Source of the DNA: Pseudomonadota bacterium
GTDB lineage: Bacteria; Pseudomonadota; Alphaproteobacteria; SHVP01
Length of the DNA stretch: 64,000 nucleotides
Assembly (NCBI GenBank): GCA_027622715.1
Contig: JAQBYN010000009.1
Coordinates: forward strand, 1-64,000
Direction of reading: 5' to 3'
Shown: one piece after another, positions 53,904 to 62,444 of the stretch
Layout: each line of letters opens with the position of its first letter
Numbering within the stretch: the stretch's first letter is position 1
The notes under the pieces: generated by a model
What the model was told of the DNA's origin: nothing
The model's input: the letters and a program-made list of their open reading frames with translations, nothing else
Database searches by the model: none
Program-made: the position numbers and the translations under genes

Positions 53904-55203
53904 CGTTCTTGCTACCTCAATCGTTAGGCCGGCGACCGCCCAAAACCTCAGTTTGATCAGCGACGCCGAAACCGAGCGCATGATTCGGAACTTTGCCGAA
54001 CCGGTCTTTGCCGCGGCTGGTCTTACCACGGATTCCGTCTCGGTCCATATCGTCAATGACCGCGCGCTAAACGCCTTCGTCGCCGGCGGACAGCGCATCT
54101 TCCTGTTTACCGGCCTGCTCGTCGAGGCCGAACACCCCCGCCAAATCATCGGCGTGCTGGCCCACGAAACCGGCCATATCTCGGGCGGACACCTGGCGCG
54201 CACCCAAGAGGCCTTGCGCAGCGCCAACGCGATCGCGATCGTGGCCGCCGTCTTGGGGGTCGCGGCCGCGGCGGTGGGCGGTGGCGGCGCTGCCGGTGCC
54301 GCCGTATTCGGGGGCGGCGCGCAGGTCGCCGGCCAGTCGGTTCTGCAGTATTCGCGGGTACAGGAGTCGGCGGCCGATCAGGCCGCCATGCGATACCTGA
54401 ACGACACCGGGCAAAGCGCCCGCGGGCTCGTTGAAGTCTTGGAAAAACTTGGCGATCAAGAGGCATTGCTGCGCCAAAGCCAGTCGTCCTACGGCCGGAC
54501 CCACCCATTGTCGCGCGACCGAATCCTGGCGCTTGAAAAAATGATCAGTCAGTCGCCAAGCGCCGATGTGCCTGATCCACCCGATCAGATCGCCGCATTC
54601 GACCGCGTCCGCGCCAAAGTGCTGGCGTTTCTCGACCCCAAGAAAGCCTTGCGCCGGTATCCTGAGAGCGACACCAGCGTGGCAGCCCGCTATGCCCGTG
54701 CGATCGCCTATCACCGCACGACCCAGATTAAGCGCGCGGTCGCCGAAATCGACTCGCTGATTGCCGATTTCCCCAGCGATCCGTTCTTTCACGAGTTGAA
54801 GGGACAGATTATCTACGAGAACGGCGGTCGCGACGCCGCCATCCCGCCCAACGCCGAAGCGGTTCGTTTGGCGCCGCATGAGCCGTTGCTGCGCCTCGGC
54901 CTCGGGCAGGCGCTGGTCGCGATGAACGATCCCGCCCTCGATAGAGAGGCGATTATTCATCTTGAGGAGGCGGTGCGGATCGACCGCGAAATGGTCGGCG
55001 CTTGGGGACAACTGGCCATTGCCTATGGCCGGGCCCAGCAATTCGGCATGTCGAGCCTGGCCAGTGCCGAACAGGCCATCCATGCCGGACGCGTGGATGA
55101 CGCGCGGGGCCACGCGACTCGAGCCGAACGCCTGCTTCCCGAGGGATCGCCGGGTCATTTACGCGCTCAAGACATATTGAGCGCAGCCAAGCCAAGACGC
55201 TGA
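53869..55203 (+). CDS. M48 family metalloprotease with TPR region
   Basis: 444 residues. A signal peptide (ends at PATAQ) is followed by an M48 zinc protease with HETGH and the third ligand in QESAADQAA, then TPR-like helical repeats from about 270 to 440. This is the layout of BepA (YfgC), which degrades misassembled outer-membrane proteins in the periplasm. A Gly/Ala-rich stretch lies after the HExxH. GTG 53869 has ACGGAG at a good distance. A DsbA-like gene follows after 13 bases. Confidence 0.92.
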   Translation: MKRFLSRFLVLTVLATSIVRPATAQNLSLISDAETERMIRNFAEPVFAAAGLTTDSVSVHIVNDRALNAFVAGGQRIFLFTGLLVEAEHPRQIIGVLAHETGHISGGHLARTQEALRSANAIAIVAAVLGVAAAAVGGGGAAGAAVFGGGAQVAGQSVLQYSRVQESAADQAAMRYLNDTGQSARGLVEVLEKLGDQEALLRQSQSSYGRTHPLSRDRILALEKMISQSPSADVPDPPDQIAAFDRVRAKVLAFLDPKKALRRYPESDTSVAARYARAIAYHRTTQIKRAVAEIDSLIADFPSDPFFHELKGQIIYENGGRDAAIPPNAEAVRLAPHEPLLRLGLGQALVAMNDPALDREAIIHLEEAVRIDREMVGAWGQLAIAYGRAQQFGMSSLASAEQAIHAGRVDDARGHATRAERLLPEGSPGHLRAQDILSAAKPRR

Positions 55204-55216
55204 TATCACTAGCGCC

Positions 55217-56008
55217 ATGATTAGAATTGCAATTCTGGCCGCCGCCGCGGCCTTCGCCACCATGACCCCGGTCATGGCCCAGCAAAGTAGGCCGCTCCCT
55301 GAGTCTGAGGCCCTGCGATCGGTCGATCCGGCGCAGCGGCGGATCACCGAAGAAATCGTGCGCGACTACATCTTGCGCAATCCGGAGATTGTCTTGGAGG
55401 CGATTCGTATTCTTCAGGCCCGCGAACAGGCCGCGGTCGGCGAGCGCGCCCTTCATGCGGTGGCCGCCAACAACACCGAGTTGCGACACGATCCGACGAC
55501 GCCGGTCGGCGGCAATCGCGACGGCGACGTGACGATCGTCGAATTTTTCGACTACGCCTGTCCGTATTGCCGCAACGCCCATCCGATTCTAGCGCAATTG
55601 GCCCAAGACGATCCGAACGTACGGATTGTTTACAAGGAGTTCCCGGTGCTGGGCGAAGCCTCGGTCGCTGCCGCCCGCGTCGGCGTTGCCGTCCACCTGT
55701 TGGCGCCCGCGCGCTACGAGGCCTTCCACGCCGCGATGTTTCAGGCGCGCGGCCGGTTAAGTGCTGAGCTGGCGGTGCAAACCGCGGTCGAAGTCGGGGT
55801 CGATCGCGTCAGGCTGCTTGACGCGATCAATTCGGAAGAGGTCAGCGCGTTGATTGCCAAGAACGTACGGCTTGCGGAAGCGATCGGAGTGAACGGTACG
55901 CCAGGCTTCCTGATCGGCGATACAATCGTGCCCGGCCTCATCCAAACCGATCAGTTCAAACAACTGATCGCCCAGGCGCGCGACACCTGCACCACCTGCG
56001 AACGCTGA
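55217..56008 (+). CDS. DsbA-like thioredoxin-fold periplasmic protein
   Basis: 263 residues. A signal peptide (to VMAQ) is followed by an N-terminal helical segment (ITEEIVRDYILRNPEIVLEAI, as in Com1/BdbD-like proteins). The DsbA fold has CPYC in FFDYACPYCRNAH and the cis-Pro segment in NGTPGFLIGD. It should oxidise or isomerise disulfides of exported proteins. Co-transcription with the M48 gene suggests a joint role in envelope protein folding. The C-terminus has an additional CTTC motif. Confidence 0.9.
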   Translation: MIRIAILAAAAAFATMTPVMAQQSRPLPESEALRSVDPAQRRITEEIVRDYILRNPEIVLEAIRILQAREQAAVGERALHAVAANNTELRHDPTTPVGGNRDGDVTIVEFFDYACPYCRNAHPILAQLAQDDPNVRIVYKEFPVLGEASVAAARVGVAVHLLAPARYEAFHAAMFQARGRLSAELAVQTAVEVGVDRVRLLDAINSEEVSALIAKNVRLAEAIGVNGTPGFLIGDTIVPGLIQTDQFKQLIAQARDTCTTCER

Positions 56009-56011
56009 ACC

Positions 56012-57001
56012 TTAGATCAATCCCGCGAGCGGCGAGGATGGGTCGGCGTAGCGTTTGCGTGGCATGCGGCCAGCGAGATAGGCCAGCCGGCCTGCCTTGA
56101 CCGCGTGCTTCATGGCCGCGGCCATTTGAACGGGGTATTTGGCTTCGGCGATCGCGGTATTCGTCATGACGGCGTCGCAGCCCAGTTCCATCGCCACGGC
56201 GGCCTCGGAGGCGGTGCCGACACCGGCATCCACGACGACCGGCACGGTCGCATTTTCGACAATGATGCGAATGTTGACCGGGTTTTGAATCCCTAAGCCA
56301 GATCCGATCGGCGCACCCAGCGGCATGATGGCGCAGCACCCGATTTCCTCGAGCCGCTTGGCCTGGATCGGATCGTCGCTGCAATAGACCATGACTTGGA
56401 AGCCGTCCTTGATGAGCATCTCGGCGGCCCGCAAGGTTTCGGGCATATCGGGATAGAGCGTTTTCTGGTCGCCGAGGACCTCGAGCTTGACCAAGTCCCA
56501 GCCGCCAGCCTCGCGCGCCAGGCGCAACGTGCGCACGGCGTCCTCGCCGGTGAAGCAGCCGGCGGTATTGGGGAGGAAGATGTACTTCTTGGGATCGAGC
56601 GAATCGACCAACAGGGGCTGGGAGCGGTCGGTGAGATTTACCCGGCGCACGGCCACCGTGATCATTTCGCACTCGGCCGCCTCGGCCGCCCGCCGGTTCT
56701 CTTCGTAGTCCTTGTACTTCCCGGTGCCGATAATCAATCGCGAATGCATCGTGCGCCCGGCGACAGTCCAGGTGTCTTCGGGCGCGGAGTCTTTGGCCGC
56801 ATCGCCGCCACCGATGAAGTGGACGATCTCGATCCGGTCGCCGTCGCCCAGGGTCGTCGCGTCAAAGGCGCTGCGGGGCACGATCTCCAGATTGCGTTCG
56901 AGCGCGATTTTGCGCGCGTCGAGGTCGAGGTCGGACAGCAGTTGGGCGACCGAAAGCGGGCCGTCGAAGCGCCGCGGTTCACCGTTTATCGTCAATTCCA
57001 T
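56012..57001 (-). CDS. thiG: Fused sulfur carrier ThiS and thiazole synthase ThiG
   Basis: 329 residues. Residues 1-66 are a ubiquitin-like ThiS ending VHFIGGG. Residues about 80-329 are ThiG, with [17 protein letters not shown], the Schiff-base Lys in the [10 protein letters not shown] region, and GIGSGLGI-like [16 protein letters not shown]. Together they form the thiazole of thiamine. In separate ThiS the C-terminal Gly is free for thiocarboxylate formation; here it is buried by the fusion. ATG 57001 is preferred over GTG 57019. No other thi gene or TPP riboswitch is visible nearby. Confidence 0.93.
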   Translation of the reverse strand: MELTINGEPRRFDGPLSVAQLLSDLDLDARKIALERNLEIVPRSAFDATTLGDGDRIEIVHFIGGGDAAKDSAPEDTWTVAGRTMHSRLIIGTGKYKDYEENRRAAEAAECEMITVAVRRVNLTDRSQPLLVDSLDPKKYIFLPNTAGCFTGEDAVRTLRLAREAGGWDLVKLEVLGDQKTLYPDMPETLRAAEMLIKDGFQVMVYCSDDPIQAKRLEEIGCCAIMPLGAPIGSGLGIQNPVNIRIIVENATVPVVVDAGVGTASEAAVAMELGCDAVMTNTAIAEAKYPVQMAAAMKHAVKAGRLAYLAGRMPRKRYADPSSPLAGLI

Positions 57002-57155
57002 GGGGGCGCTGTCCGTCACACGTATCCAAGTATGGGGCCGCGGGCCGACCGCTTCAACCAGTACCGCGTCAGGGCGTGCCGATCATGCGCGCAATTGTCT
57101 CACCGTGCGGCCATGCTATAAGGCGGGACATTTCCCTGCACGACGTATTTTGGTC

Positions 57156-57605
57156 ATGCCTCAAACGCCGCTAATTCTGGTCCTGAACGGGCCCAACTTG
57201 AACCTGCTGGGCACCCGGGAAACCGACATCTATGGCACCCAGTCGTTGGCCGATATCGAGGCTGCGGTGACCCAATGTGCCGTGGCTGCCGGACTGGCGG
57301 TTGAGTTCCTTCAGACCAACAGCGAGTCGCAGTTGGTTGATTGGGTGCAAAGTGCCCGCGACCGTGCCGCCGGGCTGATCGTCAACGCGGGGGCCTACAC
57401 CCATACCTCCGTCGCGCTGCTGGATGCGCTTCGGATGGTCGATATGCCGATCGTCGAGGTCCATCTGTCCAACACTTTCCGCCGCGAGGAATTCCGGCAT
57501 CATTCCTACGTCAGTCAGGCCGCGACCGGTATGATCGCCGGCTTCGGTTCGCACGGGTACGAACTGGCCGTCGACGCGCTCACCAAGCTCATCGCAAAAG
57601 CATAG
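57156..57605 (+). CDS. aroQ: 3-Dehydroquinate dehydratase, type II
   Basis: 149 residues. It dehydrates 3-dehydroquinate in the shikimate pathway. Motifs are LVLNGPNLNLLGTRE, QTNSESQLVDWV, NAGAYTHTSVALLDAL and EVHLSNTFRREEFRHHS, with the catalytic Tyr in DIYG (Tyr22-24 region). ATG 57156 is the start of homology; the longer track ORF (56712) is antisense to thiG. accB follows after 10 bases, a conserved order. Confidence 0.96.
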   Translation: MPQTPLILVLNGPNLNLLGTRETDIYGTQSLADIEAAVTQCAVAAGLAVEFLQTNSESQLVDWVQSARDRAAGLIVNAGAYTHTSVALLDALRMVDMPIVEVHLSNTFRREEFRHHSYVSQAATGMIAGFGSHGYELAVDALTKLIAKA

Positions 57606-57615
57606 GCAGCACCGC

Positions 57616-58074
57616 ATGGGAAAATTCACGATCGATCCGGATGTCATTCGCGACCTCGCAGCGCTGCTGGATGAGACCAATCTCACTGAGATTGAGTGGG
57701 AAGAAGACGATCAACGCGTCCGCGTGTCGCGCGGTGGCGGTGGTGGCACCCATGTCGTCGCCGTGCCAAGCCCTGCCGCGGCAGTAGCGGCGGGGCCGGT
57801 TAGCGACCCCGCGCCGGCGGCGGACGATCCGGCCGGGCATCCGGGCGCGGTGAAATCGCCCATGGTGGGCACGGCGTATCTGTCACCGGAGCCCAGCGCG
57901 CCCTCGTTCGTCTCGGTGGGCGACCGTGTTTCGCTAGGGCAGACCCTGTTGATTGTCGAAGCGATGAAAACGATGAACCCGATCGCCGCGCCGCGCGCCG
58001 GGACTGTCACACAAATTCTCATCGACGACTCGACGCCGGTCGAGTTCGGCGAACCCCTGATGATCGTCGAATAG
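57616..58074 (+). CDS. accB: Biotin carboxyl carrier protein of acetyl-CoA carboxylase
   Basis: 152 residues. The N-terminal helix-turn region (to about 45), a Pro/Ala linker (about 50-75) and the biotinyl domain are all present. The biotinylated Lys is in EAMKTMN, with Thr where Met is most common. It shuttles CO2 between AccC and the carboxyltransferase for malonyl-CoA synthesis. The stop codon directly precedes the accC ATG. Confidence 0.96.
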   Translation: MGKFTIDPDVIRDLAALLDETNLTEIEWEEDDQRVRVSRGGGGGTHVVAVPSPAAAVAAGPVSDPAPAADDPAGHPGAVKSPMVGTAYLSPEPSAPSFVSVGDRVSLGQTLLIVEAMKTMNPIAAPRAGTVTQILIDDSTPVEFGEPLMIVE

Positions 58075-59421
58075 ATGCTTGAGAAGGTTCTGATCGCGAA
58101 CCGCGGCGAGATCGCGCTAAGAATTCTGCGCGCTTGCCGCGAGATGGGTATCAGGACGGTCGCCGTCCATTCGACGGCTGACGAAGACGCGATGCATGTG
58201 CGCCTTGCCGATGAAACCGTGTGTATCGGTCCACCAAGCGCCGCGGAAAGTTATCTCAATATTCCGGCAATTATTTCGGCCGCTGAGATCACCGACGCCG
58301 ACGCTATTCATCCGGGCTATGGGTTTCTTTCGGAGAATGCGAACTTCGCTTCGATCGTTGAAGAGCACGGCATTACCTTTGTCGGGCCCACGTCCGAACA
58401 TATTCGGCTGATGGGCGATAAGGTTGTCGCCAAGGAGACCGCCAAACGCCTCGGAATTCCGGTCGTGCCGGGTTCCGCCGGCGCCATCACCAACGATGTC
58501 GAGGCGTTGCAGACGGCGCACGAAATTGGCTTTCCGGTGATCGTCAAGGCGTCGGCCGGCGGCGGTGGACGGGGCATGAAGGTTGCCCACACACCCGAAC
58601 AGATGTCCGAGGTACTCTCGACCGCGCGGGCCGAAGCAAAATCCGCGTTCGGTAACGACACGCTTTACATGGAAAAGTATCTCGAAACGCCGCGCCATAT
58701 CGAAATTCAGGTGATCGGCGATTCACACGGGAACGCGGTCCATTTGGGCGAGCGCGATTGCTCGATGCAGCGGCGTCACCAGAAGATTCTCGAAGAGGCC
58801 CCCTCGCCCGCGCTCAACGCGAAATCGCGCGCGGAAATCGGCGAACGAGTCGCGAACGCCATTCGCGAACTCGGCTATCGCGGCGTCGGGACGGTCGAAT
58901 TTCTATACGAGAACGGCGAATTCTTTTTTATCGAAATGAATACGCGTATTCAGGTCGAACATCCGGTCACCGAAATGATTACGGGGATCGATCTGGTGCG
59001 CGAGCAATTGCGGATTGCGTCAGGCGCGCCGCTAAGTTTTGGCCAGGAAGATGTTCACATCAACGGGCATGCAATCGAGTGCCGCATCAATGCCGAAAAC
59101 GCCAAGACGTTCACGCCCAACCCTGGCAAGGTAACCGACTTTCACGTGCCCGGCGGGTTTGGCGTGCGTATCGATTCGGCGCTTTACAACGGTTATACGA
59201 TTCCGCCGTATTACGACAGCCTGGTCGCCAAGCTTATTGTGCACGGCGCCAACCGAAACGAATGTCTGATGCGGTTGCGCCGCTCGCTGATGGAATTCGT
59301 CGTCGGCGGCGTCGACACGACGATCCCCCTGCATCTCGATCTAATCAACAACAAAGATTTCATCGACGGGACGTACAACATCCATTGGCTGGAGAAGTAC
59401 ATCCAATCCGCTAACGGATGA
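58075..59421 (+). CDS. accC: Biotin carboxylase subunit of acetyl-CoA carboxylase
   Basis: 448 residues. It carboxylates biotin on AccB with ATP and bicarbonate. ATP-grasp motifs are visible: [63 protein letters not shown] and [14 protein letters not shown]. It starts immediately after accB and its TGA overlaps the aat ATG. Confidence 0.98.
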   Translation: MLEKVLIANRGEIALRILRACREMGIRTVAVHSTADEDAMHVRLADETVCIGPPSAAESYLNIPAIISAAEITDADAIHPGYGFLSENANFASIVEEHGITFVGPTSEHIRLMGDKVVAKETAKRLGIPVVPGSAGAITNDVEALQTAHEIGFPVIVKASAGGGGRGMKVAHTPEQMSEVLSTARAEAKSAFGNDTLYMEKYLETPRHIEIQVIGDSHGNAVHLGERDCSMQRRHQKILEEAPSPALNAKSRAEIGERVANAIRELGYRGVGTVEFLYENGEFFFIEMNTRIQVEHPVTEMITGIDLVREQLRIASGAPLSFGQEDVHINGHAIECRINAENAKTFTPNPGKVTDFHVPGGFGVRIDSALYNGYTIPPYYDSLVAKLIVHGANRNECLMRLRRSLMEFVVGGVDTTIPLHLDLINNKDFIDGTYNIHWLEKYIQSANG

Positions 59422-60065
59422 AACTGACCCCCGAGATTTTGCTGCGGGCCTACGCGAGTGGCGTGTTTCCCATGGCGGAGGATCGCGACGACCCAACGCT
59501 TTATTGGATCGACCCGGACAGCCGCGGCGTCTTGCCGCTGGAATCATTTCACCTCTCGCGCAGGCTGGCGCGCAAAGTCCGCCAAGATGTCTTCCGAATT
59601 ACCTGCGACAGCGCGTTCCTTACGGTGATCGAATCGTGTGCCGCGCCGGCCCGGGGCCGCGAGACCACCTGGATCAACGACGAGATCATCGCGCTGTATT
59701 CCGGCCTCGCCGAGATTGGGCACGCCCATAGTATCGAGGCCTGGGACAGCGCCGGCGATTTGGTCGGCGGGCTCTACGGGGTTTCTTTGGGGGCGGCGTT
59801 TTTCGGTGAAAGCATGTTCAGCACGGCAACCGACGCGAGCAAGGTGGCGTTGGCCCATCTCGTCGCCCGGCTTCGGGTCGGCGGCTTTACGCTACTCGAT
59901 ACCCAGTTCGTGACCGATCACCTTGCGTCATTCGGGGCCGTCGAAATTCCGCGCGAGGCCTATCACGGACAGCTCGCCGCGGCGATGCGTCGGGACGCGG
60001 ATTTCTACTCGTTGTCCGACGAGGGCGGTGCCGCCGCCCTACAATCGATCGGCCACACGTCGTAA
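59418..60065 (+). CDS. aat: Leucyl/phenylalanyl-tRNA-protein transferase
   Basis: 215 residues. It adds Leu or Phe to N-terminal Lys or Arg of proteins, marking them for ClpS-ClpAP. Motifs are [49 protein letters not shown] and [17 protein letters not shown]. It overlaps accC by 4 bases, and its 3' end overlaps the convergent DUF2155 gene by 61 bases. Confidence 0.96.
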   Translation: MKLTPEILLRAYASGVFPMAEDRDDPTLYWIDPDSRGVLPLESFHLSRRLARKVRQDVFRITCDSAFLTVIESCAAPARGRETTWINDEIIALYSGLAEIGHAHSIEAWDSAGDLVGGLYGVSLGAAFFGESMFSTATDASKVALAHLVARLRVGGFTLLDTQFVTDHLASFGAVEIPREAYHGQLAAAMRRDADFYSLSDEGGAAALQSIGHTS

Positions 60066-60391
60066 GTCGGATGCTCCATCGCCGAGAGCGCCGGGCTTGA
60101 TGCAAACATCCAACCGGTGAAGACACGCTGCGGGGCGCCGCGCGGTCGCAGATCGAGTATTTCGATGAACATGCTGGTTTCGGGGGTCTCCTCGGGGGGG
60201 CGTTTGGCGCAGCTCCGGACCAAGATGCGGAGCGTACCGAAGCGCACCTCGCGACCGACCGGCGCTTCGATCGTCGAAACCCGCGCGGTTACTTTATCCA
60301 GCGCCCGGAGCACGGCGATAGCGCGGTTTTGCGCGACAACCGGCGTCGCGACAAGAACGAGACCTACCGCCGCCCAAGCCAAACGGTGCAT
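60005..60391 (-). CDS. DUF2155 family exported protein
   Basis: 128 residues from ATG 60391, with a signal peptide ending VVAQ. The family motifs are [53 protein letters not shown] and DC, with two Cys likely to form a disulfide. The function is unknown, but the gene is conserved in alphaproteobacteria next to aat and the ndufA12 gene. Its last 61 bases are antisense to aat. Confidence 0.9.
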   Translation of the reverse strand: MHRLAWAAVGLVLVATPVVAQNRAIAVLRALDKVTARVSTIEAPVGREVRFGTLRILVRSCAKRPPEETPETSMFIEILDLRPRGAPQRVFTGWMFASSPALSAMEHPTYDVWPIDCRAAAPPSSDNE

Positions 60392-61167
60392 CAGGATGCC
60401 AGGACTGCCCGAAACCTGAGCCGCACGTAATCCGCCCACCACACACCGTCCGCATCACGGATGCGCGCACCGAGGAGATCAACAATTTTGTCGCGCGCCT
60501 CGCGACGGGCACCAGGATCAAGCACCCGAAGGAACGCATCCGCGAAGGTGTCGAGCCAGCCGCCGACATCGCCCGGCAGCCGGGTCGGCCGATCGATCAG
60601 ACCGATCTGTTCGACCACGAAGCCGTGCGTTTGGAGGCGCTCGGCGTACTCTTGGGGCGACGGAAAATACCACGGATGGCCCGCCAGGCCGGGGTGGCCG
60701 CGGCCAGTTAGTTCCTCGTCGATCGCAGCGATGATCTTGGCCACATTGCCGAGACCACCGAACTCGGCGATGAACCTGCCGCCCGGTTTGAGCGCGCGGC
60801 GAACACCTTCGATCACCGCGTCGGGATCGGGCATCCAGTGAAGCGCGGCGTTTGAGAAGACCGCATCAAATTCTTGGTCGAAGGCGAGCTGGTGGCCGTT
60901 GGCAACCTCGGCATTCAGCCCAAGTGCGCGGGCCGCACGAATGAGATCGTCGCTGGCATCGACCCCCAATACATCGGCGCCCTGCGCCGCAATTTTTTGC
61001 GTTAGCGCGCCGTCGCCGCAGCCGAGATCGAGAATGCGTTCACCGGCTTGCGGCGCGAGCAGATCGACGACCGCGCCGGCGAGGTCGGCGACAAACCGAG
61101 CATTGGTTGCGTAGACGTTTGCGTCCCAGGCCTGCGCGGGGTCCTGGCGTCGCGACGGGCTGGTCAC
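60391..61167 (-). CDS. Class I SAM-dependent methyltransferase (trans-aconitate methyltransferase-like)
   Basis: 258 residues. Motif I is ILDLGCGDGALT, followed by GVDASDDLIRAAR, FDAVFSNAALHWMPDP and LKPGGRFIAEFGG, the pattern of the Tam-like group. It starts at GTG 61167, overlapping the mlaD stop by one base, and its TGA overlaps the DUF2155 ATG. It is translationally coupled inside a conserved cluster where it is not always present, so it may be a later insertion. Confidence 0.87.
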   Translation of the reverse strand: MTSPSRRQDPAQAWDANVYATNARFVADLAGAVVDLLAPQAGERILDLGCGDGALTQKIAAQGADVLGVDASDDLIRAARALGLNAEVANGHQLAFDQEFDAVFSNAALHWMPDPDAVIEGVRRALKPGGRFIAEFGGLGNVAKIIAAIDEELTGRGHPGLAGHPWYFPSPQEYAERLQTHGFVVEQIGLIDRPTRLPGDVGGWLDTFADAFLRVLDPGARREARDKIVDLLGARIRDADGVWWADYVRLRFRAVLAS

Positions 61168-61637
61168 TACTCGGTGCTTTCGCTGTCCGAATCGCTACTG
61201 CCCAGGCCAAACCCGAAACGACCGATCAGCCCTTCGAGGCTGATCGAGGACTGGGTGAATTGAATGCGGCCACCGCTTTCAATTGTCTCGTCCGCGCCGC
61301 CCGGCACGATCGCCATGTATTTGCCGCCCAAGAGCCCTTCGGTGGTGATCTCGGCCGAAGAATCTTTGGGAAGTTGTACCGCGCTGTCGATGCTCATCGT
61401 TGCTTTGGCGAGAAACGTATCCGATTCGAGTTCGAGTTTCGTCACCGTGCCGATTTTGATTCCGCTCATGCGTACATCGGCGCCGGCATTCACGCCGTCG
61501 ACACGGTCGAACGTGGCCGTCACCTCGTAGCCATCAACGGCGCCGACATCAGCGGCGGAAAACGCAAACACGAGGAAAAATGCGGCGACCGCGAGAACAA
61601 CCGCGCCAATCAACGCTTCAAAAATGTTGCCTTTCAT
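61167..61637 (-). CDS. mlaD: MlaD family outer-membrane lipid asymmetry protein
   Basis: 156 residues. One N-terminal membrane helix (ALIGAVVLAVAAFFLVFAF) is followed by an MCE domain (YEVTATFDRVDGVNAGADVRMSGIKIGTV...AEITTEGLLGGKYMAIVPGG). It is the periplasmic substrate-binding ring of the Mla phospholipid transporter. The other mla genes are not adjacent, which is usual for alphaproteobacteria. The C-terminus is Ser/Asp-rich. Confidence 0.92.
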   Translation of the reverse strand: MKGNIFEALIGAVVLAVAAFFLVFAFSAADVGAVDGYEVTATFDRVDGVNAGADVRMSGIKIGTVTKLELESDTFLAKATMSIDSAVQLPKDSSAEITTEGLLGGKYMAIVPGGADETIESGGRIQFTQSSISLEGLIGRFGFGLGSSDSDSESTE

Positions 61638-61653
61638 GCCCCGCTCCTATCGA

Positions 61654-62070
61654 TTAATTGGGCTGCCACGGCTCGTAGTCGGCCGAAGCGGCGCGGCGGG
61701 CACCCGATCCCAGCACATGACCGGCGGGCCGGTAGGCCGCGGCAGTCCCGGTTAGGTTGGGGACGTGGGGTTTTTCCCAGGTGTGGTCGGCAGGCGCGTC
61801 AGTCGGCGCGACATCGGCGTTATGTTGCAGCCAAGCATTCCACTCCGGCGGCACCATCGAACCATCGGCCAGGTTGGCGTAAATGACCCAGCGGCGGCGG
61901 CGCTCCCAATGGTAGCGACCGACTTCTGGTGTCTTTTTTTCGTGGAAGTAGCGATTGCCCGACGCATCGTCGCCGACAAATTCGCCGCGGCGGAAGGTGT
62001 AGATCCAGGTGCCCCAAGGCGCGCGATGCCACCAATCGAAAACAAAAGAAATCAGAGAGGTCAGGCGCAA
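61654..62070 (-). CDS. NADH:ubiquinone oxidoreductase accessory subunit, NDUFA12 family
   Basis: 138 residues. Homologous to mitochondrial NDUFA12 (B17.2), an accessory subunit of complex I present in alphaproteobacteria. Motifs are GTWIYTFRRGEFVGDDASGNRYF, RRRRWVIYANLADGSMVPPEWNAWLQH and WEKPHVPNLTGTAAAYRP. It is the first gene of the minus-strand group ndufA12-mlaD-methyltransferase-DUF2155. Confidence 0.95.
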   Translation of the reverse strand: MRLTSLISFVFDWWHRAPWGTWIYTFRRGEFVGDDASGNRYFHEKKTPEVGRYHWERRRRWVIYANLADGSMVPPEWNAWLQHNADVAPTDAPADHTWEKPHVPNLTGTAAAYRPAGHVLGSGARRAASADYEPWQPN

Positions 62071-62148
62071 CGAAGGCCTCCAGCGCGGTAAACCGGGCGA
62101 AAATCGAGCGGACTATTGCACCTCAGGGCGGGAGCCGTCCAGCGAAGC

Positions 62149-62157
62149 TTATCCACA
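62149..62157 (+). promoter_or_regulatory. DnaA box 1
   Basis: TTATCCACA is a perfect match to the high-affinity DnaA box. It lies in the 374-base region between ndufA12 and nrdJ. Confidence 0.65.
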
Positions 62158-62236
62158 AACCTTCCACACTACCGATTTCATGCGGTCGCGGCCCAAGCTG
62201 TTGATTTGATTCGCGAATACCCGCGAAGGATGAAAG

Positions 62237-62245
62237 TTATCCACA
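62237..62245 (+). promoter_or_regulatory. DnaA box 2
   Basis: A second perfect TTATCCACA in the same orientation, 88 bases after the first and about 50 bases before the nrdJ -35 element. Confidence 0.65.
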
Positions 62246-62278
62246 ATGCGCGATCTGTGGTGTCAAAGTGGATGGCAG

Positions 62279-62325
62279 ACACACAATGTTGTTGACCACC
62301 CCCCTGGGCAAACCATATCTTGTGT
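62279..62325 (+). promoter_or_regulatory. nrdJ promoter covered by two NrdR-like boxes
   Basis: Box 2 (62310-62325, AAACCATATCTTGTGT) fits 13 of 16 positions of the NrdR consensus acaCwAtATaTwGtgt. Box 1 (62279-62294) fits 11 of 16. They are 31 bases apart start to start, the tandem spacing NrdR uses. A sigma-70 promoter, TTGACC (62292-62297) with TATCTT (62316-62321) 18 bases on, lies under them, so repression by NrdR is expected. The leader is about 115 bases. Confidence 0.6.
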
Positions 62326-62444
62326 CCCTTGCCTGGGGAGGCACACTAAGTCTGGGAACATGCGCCGCCCTCTCGCAACGAAATCAAGAACGAATTCAAT
62401 GGCTTCCGGTGGCAAATCCGGGCCGGCAACGAGGGGAATAGGGT

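Noticed and set aside
56712-57155. N-terminal extension of the aroQ ORF
   Set aside because: It is antisense to the thiS-thiG gene, and type II dehydroquinases start at the ATG at 57156.
57020-57155. Possible TPP riboswitch upstream of the thiS-thiG fusion
   Set aside because: No CTGAGA thi-box core or matching stems can be found on the minus strand in the 136 bases before the start.
62071-62444. Cobalamin riboswitch upstream of nrdJ
   Set aside because: No B12-box-like sequence is visible, and the region is better explained by DnaA and NrdR boxes and a simple promoter.
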